Below, one piece after another: positions 1-4,876 of a stretch of DNA of 5,660 bases (its first letter is position 1; every line of letters begins with the position of its first letter). Where the stretch lies: assembly GCA_027858355.1 (NCBI GenBank), contig JAQICW010000244.1, positions 1-5,660 on the forward strand, given 5' to 3'. The stretch is from Desulfobacula sp. (GTDB taxonomy: Bacteria; Desulfobacterota; Desulfobacteria; Desulfobacterales; Desulfobacteraceae). Both the position numbers and the translations under genes were made by a program. The notes beneath the pieces were generated by a model. The model was given only the letters and a program-made list of their open reading frames with translations, was not told the DNA's origin and did no database searches.

Positions 1-59
1 GAATGATCTCAAAAAATGAAGAAATTCCCCAACTGAAGGATGCATCTGACGGCGAATAG
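1..59 (+). CDS. Possible C-terminal end of a protein gene entering from the left (uncertain)
   Basis: A forward frame is open from the window edge to a TAG stop at 57-59. The 18 visible codons from base 3 begin with ATG and give a hydrophilic, acidic tail (MISKNEEIPQLKDASDGE). No family can be recognised from so few residues. No Shine-Dalgarno site is visible before the ATG because the window starts there, so the true start could lie further left. The opposite strand is also open over this stretch, from an in-frame stop near base 86 to the edge, so coding on either strand is unproven. No clear intrinsic terminator follows the stop. Confidence 0.18.
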   Translation, partial: MISKNEEIPQLKDASDGE

Positions 60-106
60 CCCCGCCTGATACTTGCCGTTAGAATTCAACTTTATTTTCT
101 GCCAAC

Positions 107-141
107 ATTAATCAAAGGCATTAATCCAAAATGGGATTAAT
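107..141. repeat. Three ATTAATC copies, two direct and one inverted, forming a small hairpin
   Basis: ATTAATC occurs at 107-113 and 120-126, and inverted as GATTAAT at 135-141. The second and third copies form a perfect 8-bp inverted repeat (ATTAATCC at 120-127 with GGATTAAT at 134-141) around a 6-base loop. There is no T-tract immediately after either side, so it is a poor intrinsic terminator. It could be an operator or simply AT-rich chance structure. No adjacent gene makes a function clear. Confidence 0.4.
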
Positions 142-273
142 CATATAAAAAATTGACTGAGGATCGAACACGCTTATCTTGATCCATAAATAGCCTCATA
201 AAACCTGATATAACTGATTATGCGAAAGTGATAATAATGAATTTTATGTAGAACATGCGTAGAATTTTTCCTT

Positions 274-316
274 AAAAAACAAAAAAGGCTTGCAACGAAA
301 AACGCTGAAAGCCCTT
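274..316 (-). terminator. Intrinsic terminator after the third tRNA tail
   Basis: On the minus strand an 11-bp stem (303-313 with 287-297, one C-T mismatch and one G-U pair) closes a 5-base loop at 298-302. It can be extended by outer A-T and G-T pairs to base 316. The stem is followed by a run of six T residues (286-281) and, after one G, six more (279-274). This is a classic rho-independent terminator for leftward transcription. It begins 9 bases beyond the CCA of the tRNA tail at 325, the expected place for a tRNA gene's own terminator. Confidence 0.85.
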
Positions 317-324
317 GATTTTTA

Positions 325-346
325 TGGTGGGCCGTCAGGTACCCTG
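325..346 (-). pseudogene. 3' tail of a tRNA gene (relic, possibly tRNA-Lys)
   Basis: On the minus strand the sequence ends CTGACGGCCCACCA (338-325): discriminator A and CCA preceded by a seven-base acceptor strand, as at a bacterial tRNA 3' end. The acceptor strand would pair with a 5' end GGGCCGT, which resembles some bacterial tRNA-Lys genes; that assignment is a guess from memory. A CAGGG stretch at 346-342 looks like the 5' side of the T stem, but the T loop is missing, so the T arm appears internally deleted. No D arm or anticodon arm lies upstream. The intrinsic terminator directly after it supports origin from a real tRNA gene. The match is short and could be chance. Confidence 0.45.
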
Positions 347-359
347 AATTTGCTATTAC

Positions 360-381
360 AGGTGGGGGATACGGTGGGGGG
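360..381. repeat. Bipartite direct repeat B (octamer-ATAC-octamer)
   Basis: On the plus strand the octamer GGTGGGGG occurs twice (361-368 and 373-380), separated by ATAC. The period is 12 bp, about one helical turn. The site matches repeat A (551-572) at 16 of 22 positions, and the six differences are three substitutions repeated identically in both halves. It lies 11 bases past the T-tract of the tRNA-Glu terminator and about 14 bases before the third tRNA relic, in minus-strand direction. It might be a protein-binding site pair, such as integrase arm sites, or the residue of a coding repeat. Neither is proven. Confidence 0.55.
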
Positions 382-392
382 CTCTCATTTCC

Positions 393-428
393 AAAAAGAA
401 AAAAAGCTCTCAACAAATCGTTGAAAGC
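393..428 (-). terminator. Intrinsic terminator after the tRNA-Glu 3' half
   Basis: On the minus strand a 9-bp stem (428-420 with 414-406, one G-U pair) closes a 5-base loop at 415-419. It is followed by seven T residues (405-399), one C and five more T residues (397-393). It starts 14 bases after the CCA of the tRNA-Glu fragment, so it is best read as that gene's native terminator, retained although the 5' half of the gene is gone. Confidence 0.88.
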
Positions 429-442
429 ATTGATAGTCTAAG

Positions 443-490
443 TGGTGATCCCACCGGGAATCTAACCCGAGTTTCCGGCGTGAGAGGCCA
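443..490 (-). pseudogene. 3' half of a tRNA-Glu(CUC) gene (relic)
   Basis: The minus strand carries a recognisable tRNA from the anticodon arm to CCA. The anticodon loop is CTCTCAC (anticodon CUC, Glu), followed by the 3' stem strand GCCGG and a four-base variable region AAAC. The T stem is TCGGG/CCCGG (one U-G pair) with loop TTAGATT, then a seven-base acceptor strand, A73 and an encoded CCA at 445-443. The T loop has A at position 56, where C is nearly invariant. The anticodon stem pairs for only three bp plus a wobble, and the bases upstream of 490 contain no D arm or 5' acceptor strand. The gene is therefore broken at the anticodon arm, a common crossover point for tyrosine integrases that target tRNA genes. 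It cannot make a functional tRNA. An att-site origin is inference. Confidence 0.75.
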
Positions 491-550
491 TAAGGACATT
501 CTTTTTAAATAAAATTCACACCACATAAAATATTGATGGAATCACTCTGT

Positions 551-572
551 AGGTTGGAAATACGGTTGGAAG
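551..572. repeat. Bipartite direct repeat A (octamer-ATAC-octamer)
   Basis: On the plus strand GGTTGGAA occurs exactly twice (552-559 and 564-571), separated by ATAC, giving a 12-bp period. It is the partner of repeat B at 360-381. In minus-strand direction it lies 15 bases past the fMet terminator's T-tract and about 60 bases before the tRNA-Glu 3' half. The same order, terminator then bipartite repeat then tRNA 3' relic, therefore appears twice in succession. One minus-strand frame reads PTVFPT here and PTVSPT in repeat B, so derivation from the end of a coding gene is an alternative. Confidence 0.55.
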
Positions 573-587
573 TCTAAATTCAGAAAC

Positions 588-622
588 AAAAAAAAGGGTC
601 TTGAAAAACTTCCAAGACCCTT
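588..622 (-). terminator. Intrinsic terminator of tRNA-fMet (and probably of the hom operon)
   Basis: On the minus strand a perfect 10-bp stem (AAGGGTCTTG at 622-613 with CAAGACCCTT at 603-594) closes a 9-base loop at 604-612. An uninterrupted T-tract reaches base 588. It begins 10 bases after the CCA end of the tRNA. No comparable hairpin lies between rfaE1 and the tRNA, so transcripts reading through from the hom operon probably also end here. Confidence 0.92.
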
Positions 623-632
623 GTTATTATTT

Positions 633-709
<77 letters not shown>

Positions 710-721
710 TCAACAAAAGGC

Positions 722-769
722 AATATATAGAAACATCATGTTTTTGTCAAGTTTTTTTAATTTTTTTTG
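722..769 (-). promoter_or_regulatory. Strong sigma70-type promoter of tRNA-fMet with upstream A-tract element
   Basis: On the minus strand a perfect -35 box TTGACA (750-745) is followed by a 17-bp spacer and the -10 box TATATT (727-722, 5 of 6 to consensus). The sequence GCC follows the -10 box, giving a partly GC-rich discriminator like those of growth-rate-controlled stable-RNA promoters. Immediately upstream of the -35 box, 751-769 on the minus strand is almost pure A with a central TT, resembling an UP element that contacts the RNA polymerase alpha subunit. The tRNA 5' end lies 12 bases beyond the -10 box, so little or no 5' leader needs processing. Confidence 0.85.
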
Positions 770-781
770 TCTGGATATTTT

Positions 782-1741
782 TTAATCTGCCAGGGCCTGC
801 CGAAGCTCATCAATTGAAACAGTGGCTGTTCCGACCTTTGCCACAACGATTCCTGATGCTGCATTGGCAACCATTGCACTTTGCTTAAAGGTTGCACCAA
901 TGGCAAGACCAAGACCCAGAAAAGAAATGGCTGTATCTCCGGCACCGGAAACATCAAATATCTGTCGGGCTTTGGATTCAATAGTATAGGGATCTTTGCC
1001 TTTTTCAAACAACACCATGCCATCTTTACCACACGTAATTAAGAGCCGTTCCAGTTTTGCCTGGTCCATGATTTTATATCCAGCAGCAAACAGATCATTT
1101 TCTGATTTGATATCCATATTTGTTGCAAGACCTGCCTCTTTTTTATTTGGTGTAAGTATGGAGACCTGTTCATATTTTGAAAAATCAAGGGCCTTGGGAT
1201 CGGCCAATATCATGACCTTGTGCTTTTTTGCCAGTTTAACTGTCTGCCCAATAAGTTCACGGGTGAGAAGTCCTTTATCATAATCTGAAAGAATAATAAG
1301 GTTTACCCTTGAAATTTTATCCTCAATTATTTTAACCAGTCGTTCAAGGGTGTCGGCATTGATATTCCGCTTTATTTCCCTGTCAATCCTCAACACCTGC
1401 TGGTTAGAGGCAATCACTCTTGTTTTTCGGGTTGAAGGCCTTTGTGGTTCACTGATGATCCCATCTGTTTCAATGCCCAGACTTTCAAGCTTTTCAAATA
1501 TCATCTGGCCAGTTTTACCAGTCCCTGCAGTACCAATGGCCAGAACATTTGCGCCCATGGCCACCAGGTTCTGAATCACATTTCCCGCACCCCCAAGGGT
1601 ATGGCTTTCTTTTTCCACGCAAACCACGGGAACGGGTGCTTCCGGAGAAATCCGGTCCACGCTTCCCCACAGGTACTCATCAATCATCAGGTCACCAATG
1701 ACAAGAGCTGTTACATTTTTAAATCCATCAATATTAATCAT
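782..1741 (-). CDS. rfaE1: D-glycero-beta-D-manno-heptose-7-phosphate kinase (RfaE domain I, single-domain form)
   Basis: A 319-residue cytoplasmic PfkB/ribokinase-family kinase that phosphorylates heptose 7-phosphate at C1 with ATP, on the route to ADP-heptose for the LPS inner core. Family-typical blocks appear in order: GDLMIDEYLWG (16-26), RISPEAPVPV (30-39) and LGGAGNV (49-55, first PfkB signature) near the N-terminus, with substrate contacts. Next come STRKTRV (103-109), SDYDKG (152-157), TPNKKEA (197-203) and ITCGKDG (235-241). DVSGAGDT (263-270) supplies the anion hole and catalytic base D269. The length fits the kinase domain alone; the cytidylyltransferase domain of fused HldE (about 470 residues) is absent, so the adenylyltransferase step must be encoded elsewhere. 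The ATG shares its A with the TGA stop of thrH, pointing to translational coupling; the Shine-Dalgarno is weak (TGGA). The pathway is unrelated to threonine, so the operon looks like co-transcription for convenience. Confidence 0.93.
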   Translation of the reverse strand: MINIDGFKNVTALVIGDLMIDEYLWGSVDRISPEAPVPVVCVEKESHTLGGAGNVIQNLVAMGANVLAIGTAGTGKTGQMIFEKLESLGIETDGIISEPQRPSTRKTRVIASNQQVLRIDREIKRNINADTLERLVKIIEDKISRVNLIILSDYDKGLLTRELIGQTVKLAKKHKVMILADPKALDFSKYEQVSILTPNKKEAGLATNMDIKSENDLFAAGYKIMDQAKLERLLITCGKDGMVLFEKGKDPYTIESKARQIFDVSGAGDTAISFLGLGLAIGATFKQSAMVANAASGIVVAKVGTATVSIDELRQALAD

Positions 1742-2346
1742 CAGATATCCAGTAATGATGTGATCATGGTTTTAAGTTCCGAGTAGTTCCTTGTCACGGG
1801 AATATCGGGAAAATCCATGATTACAGACTCTGGCGGACTAAAGAAAAACCCCTGGTCGGCTTCCTGGATCATCCCGATATCATTATAGGAATCTCCAAAA
1901 GCAATCACATGATAATTCATTGCCTTTAAGGCTTTTACAGCCTCTTTTTTCTGATTTTCTATCCTGAGGTTGTAATCCGTGATATTGCCGTTTTTGTCAA
2001 TGGTCAGGTTATGGCATAAGAGTGTTGGATAATTCAACTTTGCCATCAAAGGCTTTGCAAACTCTTCAAAGGTATCTGACAACAGAATAATCTGTGAATT
2101 CTCCCTGATCCAGTTTAAAATATCCAGTGCGCCCTCAAGAGGCTCCAGAGTGGCAATAACATTTTTAATATCCTGAATCTTTAAATTATTCTTTTTCAGC
2201 AAAGAAAGCCGTTTTTTCATTAACACATTATAATCACTGATATCCCGGGTGGTCAGCTTAAGCTCCTCGATCCCGGTTTTTTTTGCAACATTAATCCATA
2301 TCTCCGGCAAAAAAACACCTTCTACGTCCGCAACCAATATCTTCAT
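1741..2346 (-). CDS. thrH: Phosphoserine phosphatase / homoserine phosphotransferase ThrH (HAD superfamily)
   Basis: A 201-residue cytoplasmic HAD hydrolase closely resembling Pseudomonas ThrH in length and motifs. Motif I is DVEG (7-10), with D7 the likely nucleophile and E9 in place of the usual second Asp, as in ThrH. The segment PEIWINVAKKTGI (14-26) matches the family well. Motif II is LLSDT with S90, motif III lysines are K133/K134, and motif IV is GDSYND (151-156). Family members dephosphorylate phosphoserine and can pass the phosphate to homoserine, giving O-phosphohomoserine for threonine synthase. Its place 4 bp after hom supports the homoserine role. The start at 2346 is preferred over an ATG at 2373 because it has an AGGAG site 7 bases upstream, avoids overlap with hom and matches the family N-terminus. 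The activity balance in this organism is inferred. Confidence 0.92.
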   Translation of the reverse strand: MKILVADVEGVFLPEIWINVAKKTGIEELKLTTRDISDYNVLMKKRLSLLKKNNLKIQDIKNVIATLEPLEGALDILNWIRENSQIILLSDTFEEFAKPLMAKLNYPTLLCHNLTIDKNGNITDYNLRIENQKKEAVKALKAMNYHVIAFGDSYNDIGMIQEADQGFFFSPPESVIMDFPDIPVTRNYSELKTMITSLLDI

Positions 2347-2350
2347 CACA

Positions 2351-3664
2351 CTACTCCTGGTCAGTTTCTTCAATTCTAATCAAAATGGGATCACCTACAA
2401 CTGAATCTGTTTTTGAAATTTGTTTTAACGCCTTTTGCACCCATGCTTCCCTGGCAATATGGGTGATCATTACAACGGGTACTTTTCCATTGCTTTTCCG
2501 CCCCTTTTGGTGGACGGATTTAATACTGATATTATTTTCTCCTAAAATTCCGGAAATTTTTGCCAGCACACCTGGATGATCCTGGGCTTCAAACCTGAGA
2601 TAATATTTTGTATACAGTTCCTCCATGGAAAGGATCGGAATTGGCTTAATATTATCTTCAGGATATCCCAGAATTGGAACCCGTCTTTTAATGCCTGAAA
2701 TAATATTTCGTGCAATATCAACGATATCACTTAATACGGCACTGGCCGTGGGCAGCATACCGGCCCCATGGCCATAGAGCATGGTCTGCCCTGTGGCATC
2801 AGCATCAATGACAATGGCATTCATGGACCCATCAACGTAAGATAAAGGGTTTGAACTGGATATCATTGTTGGATGTACCCTTGCTTCCACATGGTCTTCA
2901 TGGATTTTTCCAATGGCCAGAAGCTTGATGGTATATCCAAAGGACCGTGCAAATTCAATATCCACAGGTGTAATATTCCGGATACCTTCCACATGAATGT
3001 CTTTTAAATTAATTTCCATGCCGTGGGCAAGAGAATTTAAAATGGCAAGTTTATGGGCTGTATCAAATCCATCTATGTCCAGAGAGGGTTCGGTTTCAGC
3101 ATATCCTAATTGTTGGGCATCCTTTAAAGCATCTTCAAAGTCTGACCCGTCCCTGGAAATTTTAGTAAGGATATAATTGCAGGTCCCGTTTAAAATTGCT
3201 GACATAGACTTGATATCATTGGCAACAAGGGACTCCTTCAAGGCTTTGATAATGGGCATGCAGCCACCGCAACTGGCTTCAAAGGCCAGATCAACCAGAT
3301 TTTTCCTGGCCGCCTTGACAAGATCATTTCCAAACCCGGCCAAAAGGGCTTTGTTTGCCGTTACCACATGTTTTTTATTTTCAAGGGAATCTATAATAAA
3401 CTTTCTGGCAATGGTTTCGCCACCAATGGTTTCCACAATAATATCTATCTGGGGGTCATTGATAATCAAATTTGCATCAGAAACCAGAATGGTGGTTCCA
3501 AGATCAAGGCCCCGATCTGTAGTCGTATCAATATCAGCAATGGTTTTAAGGTTTAAAACAGCCCCTGTTCTGGATTCCAGCAATTGTTTTTTTTGTTTTA
3601 ACAGCCTTGCCACACCAGTGCCTACAACTCCATACCCTAAAATTCCAATATGGATTATTTTCAT
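2351..3664 (-). CDS. hom: Homoserine dehydrogenase with C-terminal ACT domain
   Basis: A 437-residue cytoplasmic enzyme that reduces aspartate semialdehyde to homoserine with NAD(P)H, the branch step to threonine and methionine. The N-terminal Rossmann fold has GYGVVG (10-15). NKAL (104-107) and LNGTCNYIL (158-166) are family blocks. The signature around 187-208 gives E190, D196, D201 and K205, matching the yeast active-site set E208, D214, D219 and K223 in spacing. A C-terminal ACT domain (about 354-430, with HPGVLAKI at 363-370) is the usual site of threonine feedback. The start at 3664 gives the standard N-terminus (MKIIHIGILGYG) and the usual length. A frame extension to 3736 adds a poor 24-residue leader and would overlap the promoter. 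An AAAGAG lies close to the ATG and a GGAG 12 bases away. First gene of the hom-thrH-rfaE1 operon. The block 130-139 reads ASCGGCMPII, with two cysteines. Confidence 0.96.
   Translation of the reverse strand: MKIIHIGILGYGVVGTGVARLLKQKKQLLESRTGAVLNLKTIADIDTTTDRGLDLGTTILVSDANLIINDPQIDIIVETIGGETIARKFIIDSLENKKHVVTANKALLAGFGNDLVKAARKNLVDLAFEASCGGCMPIIKALKESLVANDIKSMSAILNGTCNYILTKISRDGSDFEDALKDAQQLGYAETEPSLDIDGFDTAHKLAILNSLAHGMEINLKDIHVEGIRNITPVDIEFARSFGYTIKLLAIGKIHEDHVEARVHPTMISSSNPLSYVDGSMNAIVIDADATGQTMLYGHGAGMLPTASAVLSDIVDIARNIISGIKRRVPILGYPEDNIKPIPILSMEELYTKYYLRFEAQDHPGVLAKISGILGENNISIKSVHQKGRKSNGKVPVVMITHIAREAWVQKALKQISKTDSVVGDPILIRIEETDQE
2354..2358 (-). promoter_or_regulatory. Ribosome binding site deciding the thrH start
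   Basis: AGGAG on the minus strand, overlapping the last codons of hom and 7 bases from the ATG at 2346. It selects this ATG over the in-frame ATG at 2373, which has no such site, and implies that ribosomes finishing hom can restart on thrH. Confidence 0.75.
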
Positions 3665-3707
3665 TCTCTTTAGATTCTCCGATGTAAACTTCCATTTAAA
3701 ATTAAAG

Positions 3708-3736
3708 TAAATACAATATTCAAAGGATGATGTCAA
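3708..3736 (-). promoter_or_regulatory. Probable promoter of the hom-thrH-rfaE1 operon
   Basis: On the minus strand a perfect -35 box TTGACA lies at 3736-3731. The -10 box is weak. At the ideal 17-bp spacing the hexamer is TATTTA (3713-3708, only 3 of 6). At 15 bp it is TGTATT (3715-3710, 4 of 6). The weak -10 suggests modest or activator-dependent expression. The 5' leader would be about 35-40 bases, too short for a typical threonine attenuator, and none is visible. Confidence 0.55.
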
Positions 3737-3748
3737 AAAGCTTTTGAC
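3732..3748. promoter_or_regulatory. Palindrome joining the two divergent -35 boxes
   Basis: GTCAAAA at 3732-3738 and its exact complement TTTTGAC at 3742-3748 flank AGC. Each arm contains most of a -35 box, facing hom on the left and purM on the right. The symmetry may simply follow from two back-to-back TTGAC sequences, but it also places both polymerase-binding sites where one dimeric regulator or two competing polymerases would interfere. Confidence 0.5.
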
Positions 3749-3772
3749 TTTTCAGCACATTCTGTTTATCAT
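3744..3772 (+). promoter_or_regulatory. Probable sigma70-type promoter of purM-tsaD
   Basis: The -35 box TTGACT (3744-3749, 5 of 6) is separated by 17 bp from the -10 box TATCAT (3767-3772, 5 of 6). Transcription would start near 3779-3780, leaving a leader of about 40 bases before the purM ATG. No riboswitch-sized leader is available, and no clear PurR-like operator is visible. Confidence 0.7.
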
Positions 3773-3820
3773 TTCAGCATCACAAGGTTTAATATTTGTA
3801 ATTGAAAAAGGTGGCCTTAT

Positions 3821-4864
3821 ATGAGCAATCGCTTAACTTATGCAGACTCAGGTGTTAATATCGACAAAGCAAATAAATTGGTTGATCGAATTAAAGATAT
3901 TGCAAAAACCACTCCACGAACTGGTGTGATGGGTGAAATAGGTGGTTTTGGAGGTCTTTATTCCCTGAATCTTTCCAATGTTGCCAACCCGGTTCTGGTC
4001 AGTTCAACGGACGGCGTCGGAACCAAGCTTAAAATTGCTTTTATGATGGACCAGCATGATACCATTGGTATTGACCTTGTGGCCATGTGTGTTATCGATA
4101 TTATCGTCCAGGGCGCCAAACCCCTGTTTTTTCTTGATTACCTGGCCATGGGGGTTCTTGACAATGATGTGGCTGAAAAAATTATCCTGGGAATTGCCAA
4201 GGGATGCAATCTTGCCGGATGCTCTTTGATCGGTGGTGAAACCGCAGAAATGCCGGGGCTGTATCAAAAAGGAGAATATGATCTTTCCGGGTTTTCCGTG
4301 GGTATTGTGGACAACGATAAAATCATAGACGGTTCCTACATCAGAAACGGCCATAAACTCATTGGTCTTGCCTCAAGCGGTGTGCACAGCAATGGATTTT
4401 CCCTTGTCAGAAAAATCTTTTTTGATAAATGCAAATATACTGTAGATACTAAACTCAATGAACTTGATATTACGCTTGGAGAAGAACTCCTTAAACCCAC
4501 CTTCATTTATGTCCCGACTATTTTAAGCCTCTTAAGAGATCTGCCCATTCACGGAATTGTCCATATCACGGGGGGCGGCATTGATGAAAATATAATCCGG
4601 GTCATCCCGGAAGCATGTAAAGCCATTGTTCACAAGGATACCTGGAAAATTCCCCCTGTTTTTAAAATCCTTCAAAAAGAAGGATCTGTTTCAGATTCTG
4701 AAATGCAGAGAACCTTTAACAATGGCATTGGCATGGTAATTGTGGTACCTGATGCATCTGCCCAGGAAGTCATGGACAGGCTCGAGGCAATGGATGAAAA
4801 AGCATATTTCATCGGTGAGGTTGAATCCAGGGAAAATAATGAGACCCAGACCCAATGGGTTTAG
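3821..4864 (+). CDS. purM: Phosphoribosylformylglycinamidine cyclo-ligase (AIR synthetase)
   Basis: A 347-residue cytoplasmic enzyme of the AIR synthase/PurM superfamily that closes formylglycinamidine ribonucleotide to AIR using ATP, the fifth step of purine synthesis. Blocks in order are YADSGVNID (7-15), GGFGG (41-45), DGVGTKL (64-70, ATP and metal region), and QGAKPLFFLDYLA (97-109). GGETAEMPG (138-146), SSGVHSNGFSLVR (185-197), ITGGG (249-253) and FNNGIGM (299-305) follow. Length is normal for the family. The start has AAGGTGG ending 6 bases upstream and gives the family N-terminus. One oddity: in the conserved stretch before QGA, residues 90-95 read CVIDII where the family normally has CVND, so a nearly invariant Asn is Ile at 92 (ATC in place of an AAC-type codon); D93 is kept. 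Likely co-transcribed with tsaD. Confidence 0.96.
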   Translation: MSNRLTYADSGVNIDKANKLVDRIKDIAKTTPRTGVMGEIGGFGGLYSLNLSNVANPVLVSSTDGVGTKLKIAFMMDQHDTIGIDLVAMCVIDIIVQGAKPLFFLDYLAMGVLDNDVAEKIILGIAKGCNLAGCSLIGGETAEMPGLYQKGEYDLSGFSVGIVDNDKIIDGSYIRNGHKLIGLASSGVHSNGFSLVRKIFFDKCKYTVDTKLNELDITLGEELLKPTFIYVPTILSLLRDLPIHGIVHITGGGIDENIIRVIPEACKAIVHKDTWKIPPVFKILQKEGSVSDSEMQRTFNNGIGMVIVVPDASAQEVMDRLEAMDEKAYFIGEVESRENNETQTQWV

Positions 4865-4876
4865 ACCTGTAGTATC

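Larger units (their letters stand above)
60..632. other. Gene-free stretch containing tRNA relics, terminators and repeats
   Basis: No convincing protein-coding gene lies between the possible gene end at base 59 and the tRNA-fMet gene. The only sizeable frame (174-416, minus) runs straight through two intrinsic terminators and a tRNA tail, and has low-complexity composition. What the stretch does hold, read on the minus strand, is the fMet terminator, a bipartite repeat, a tRNA-Glu 3' half with terminator, a second bipartite repeat and a third tRNA tail with terminator. About 210 bases (60-273) follow in which I see only an AT-rich repeat cluster at 107-141. Confidence 0.7.

Noticed and set aside
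1..85. Minus-strand open frame running off the left edge
   Set aside because: Only about 28 codons are visible, with no Shine-Dalgarno before its ATG at 45 and no recognised family, so it is not supportable as a gene.
153..175. A GTTCGATCC-like T-loop on the minus strand, as a possible fourth tRNA relic
   Set aside because: The flanking bases do not form a T stem and no acceptor or CCA end follows, so the resemblance is limited to a short core.
174..416. Minus-strand 80-codon open frame
   Set aside because: It covers two intrinsic terminators and a tRNA tail, has biased composition from the G-rich repeat and no Shine-Dalgarno. It is best explained as noncoding.
360..572. CRISPR array
   Set aside because: The repeats are only 8 bp with 4-bp spacing and two diverged copies of the pair, and there are no cas genes.
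541..590. C-terminal end of an integrase gene at the bipartite repeats
   Set aside because: A PTVxPT-like reading exists in both repeats, but a terminator lies 11-15 bases upstream each time and no integrase catalytic motif is present, so it is kept only as an alternative explanation.
1442..1786. Plus-strand 114-codon frame opposite rfaE1 and the end of thrH
   Set aside because: It spans the junction of two confident genes on the other strand and shows no recognisable domain.
3177..3710. Plus-strand 177-codon open frame opposite hom
   Set aside because: It is antisense to a well-supported hom gene with all family motifs and looks like a shadow frame created by its codon use.
4004..4354. Minus-strand 116-codon frame opposite purM
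   Set aside because: Shadow of purM; the coding evidence is all on the plus strand.
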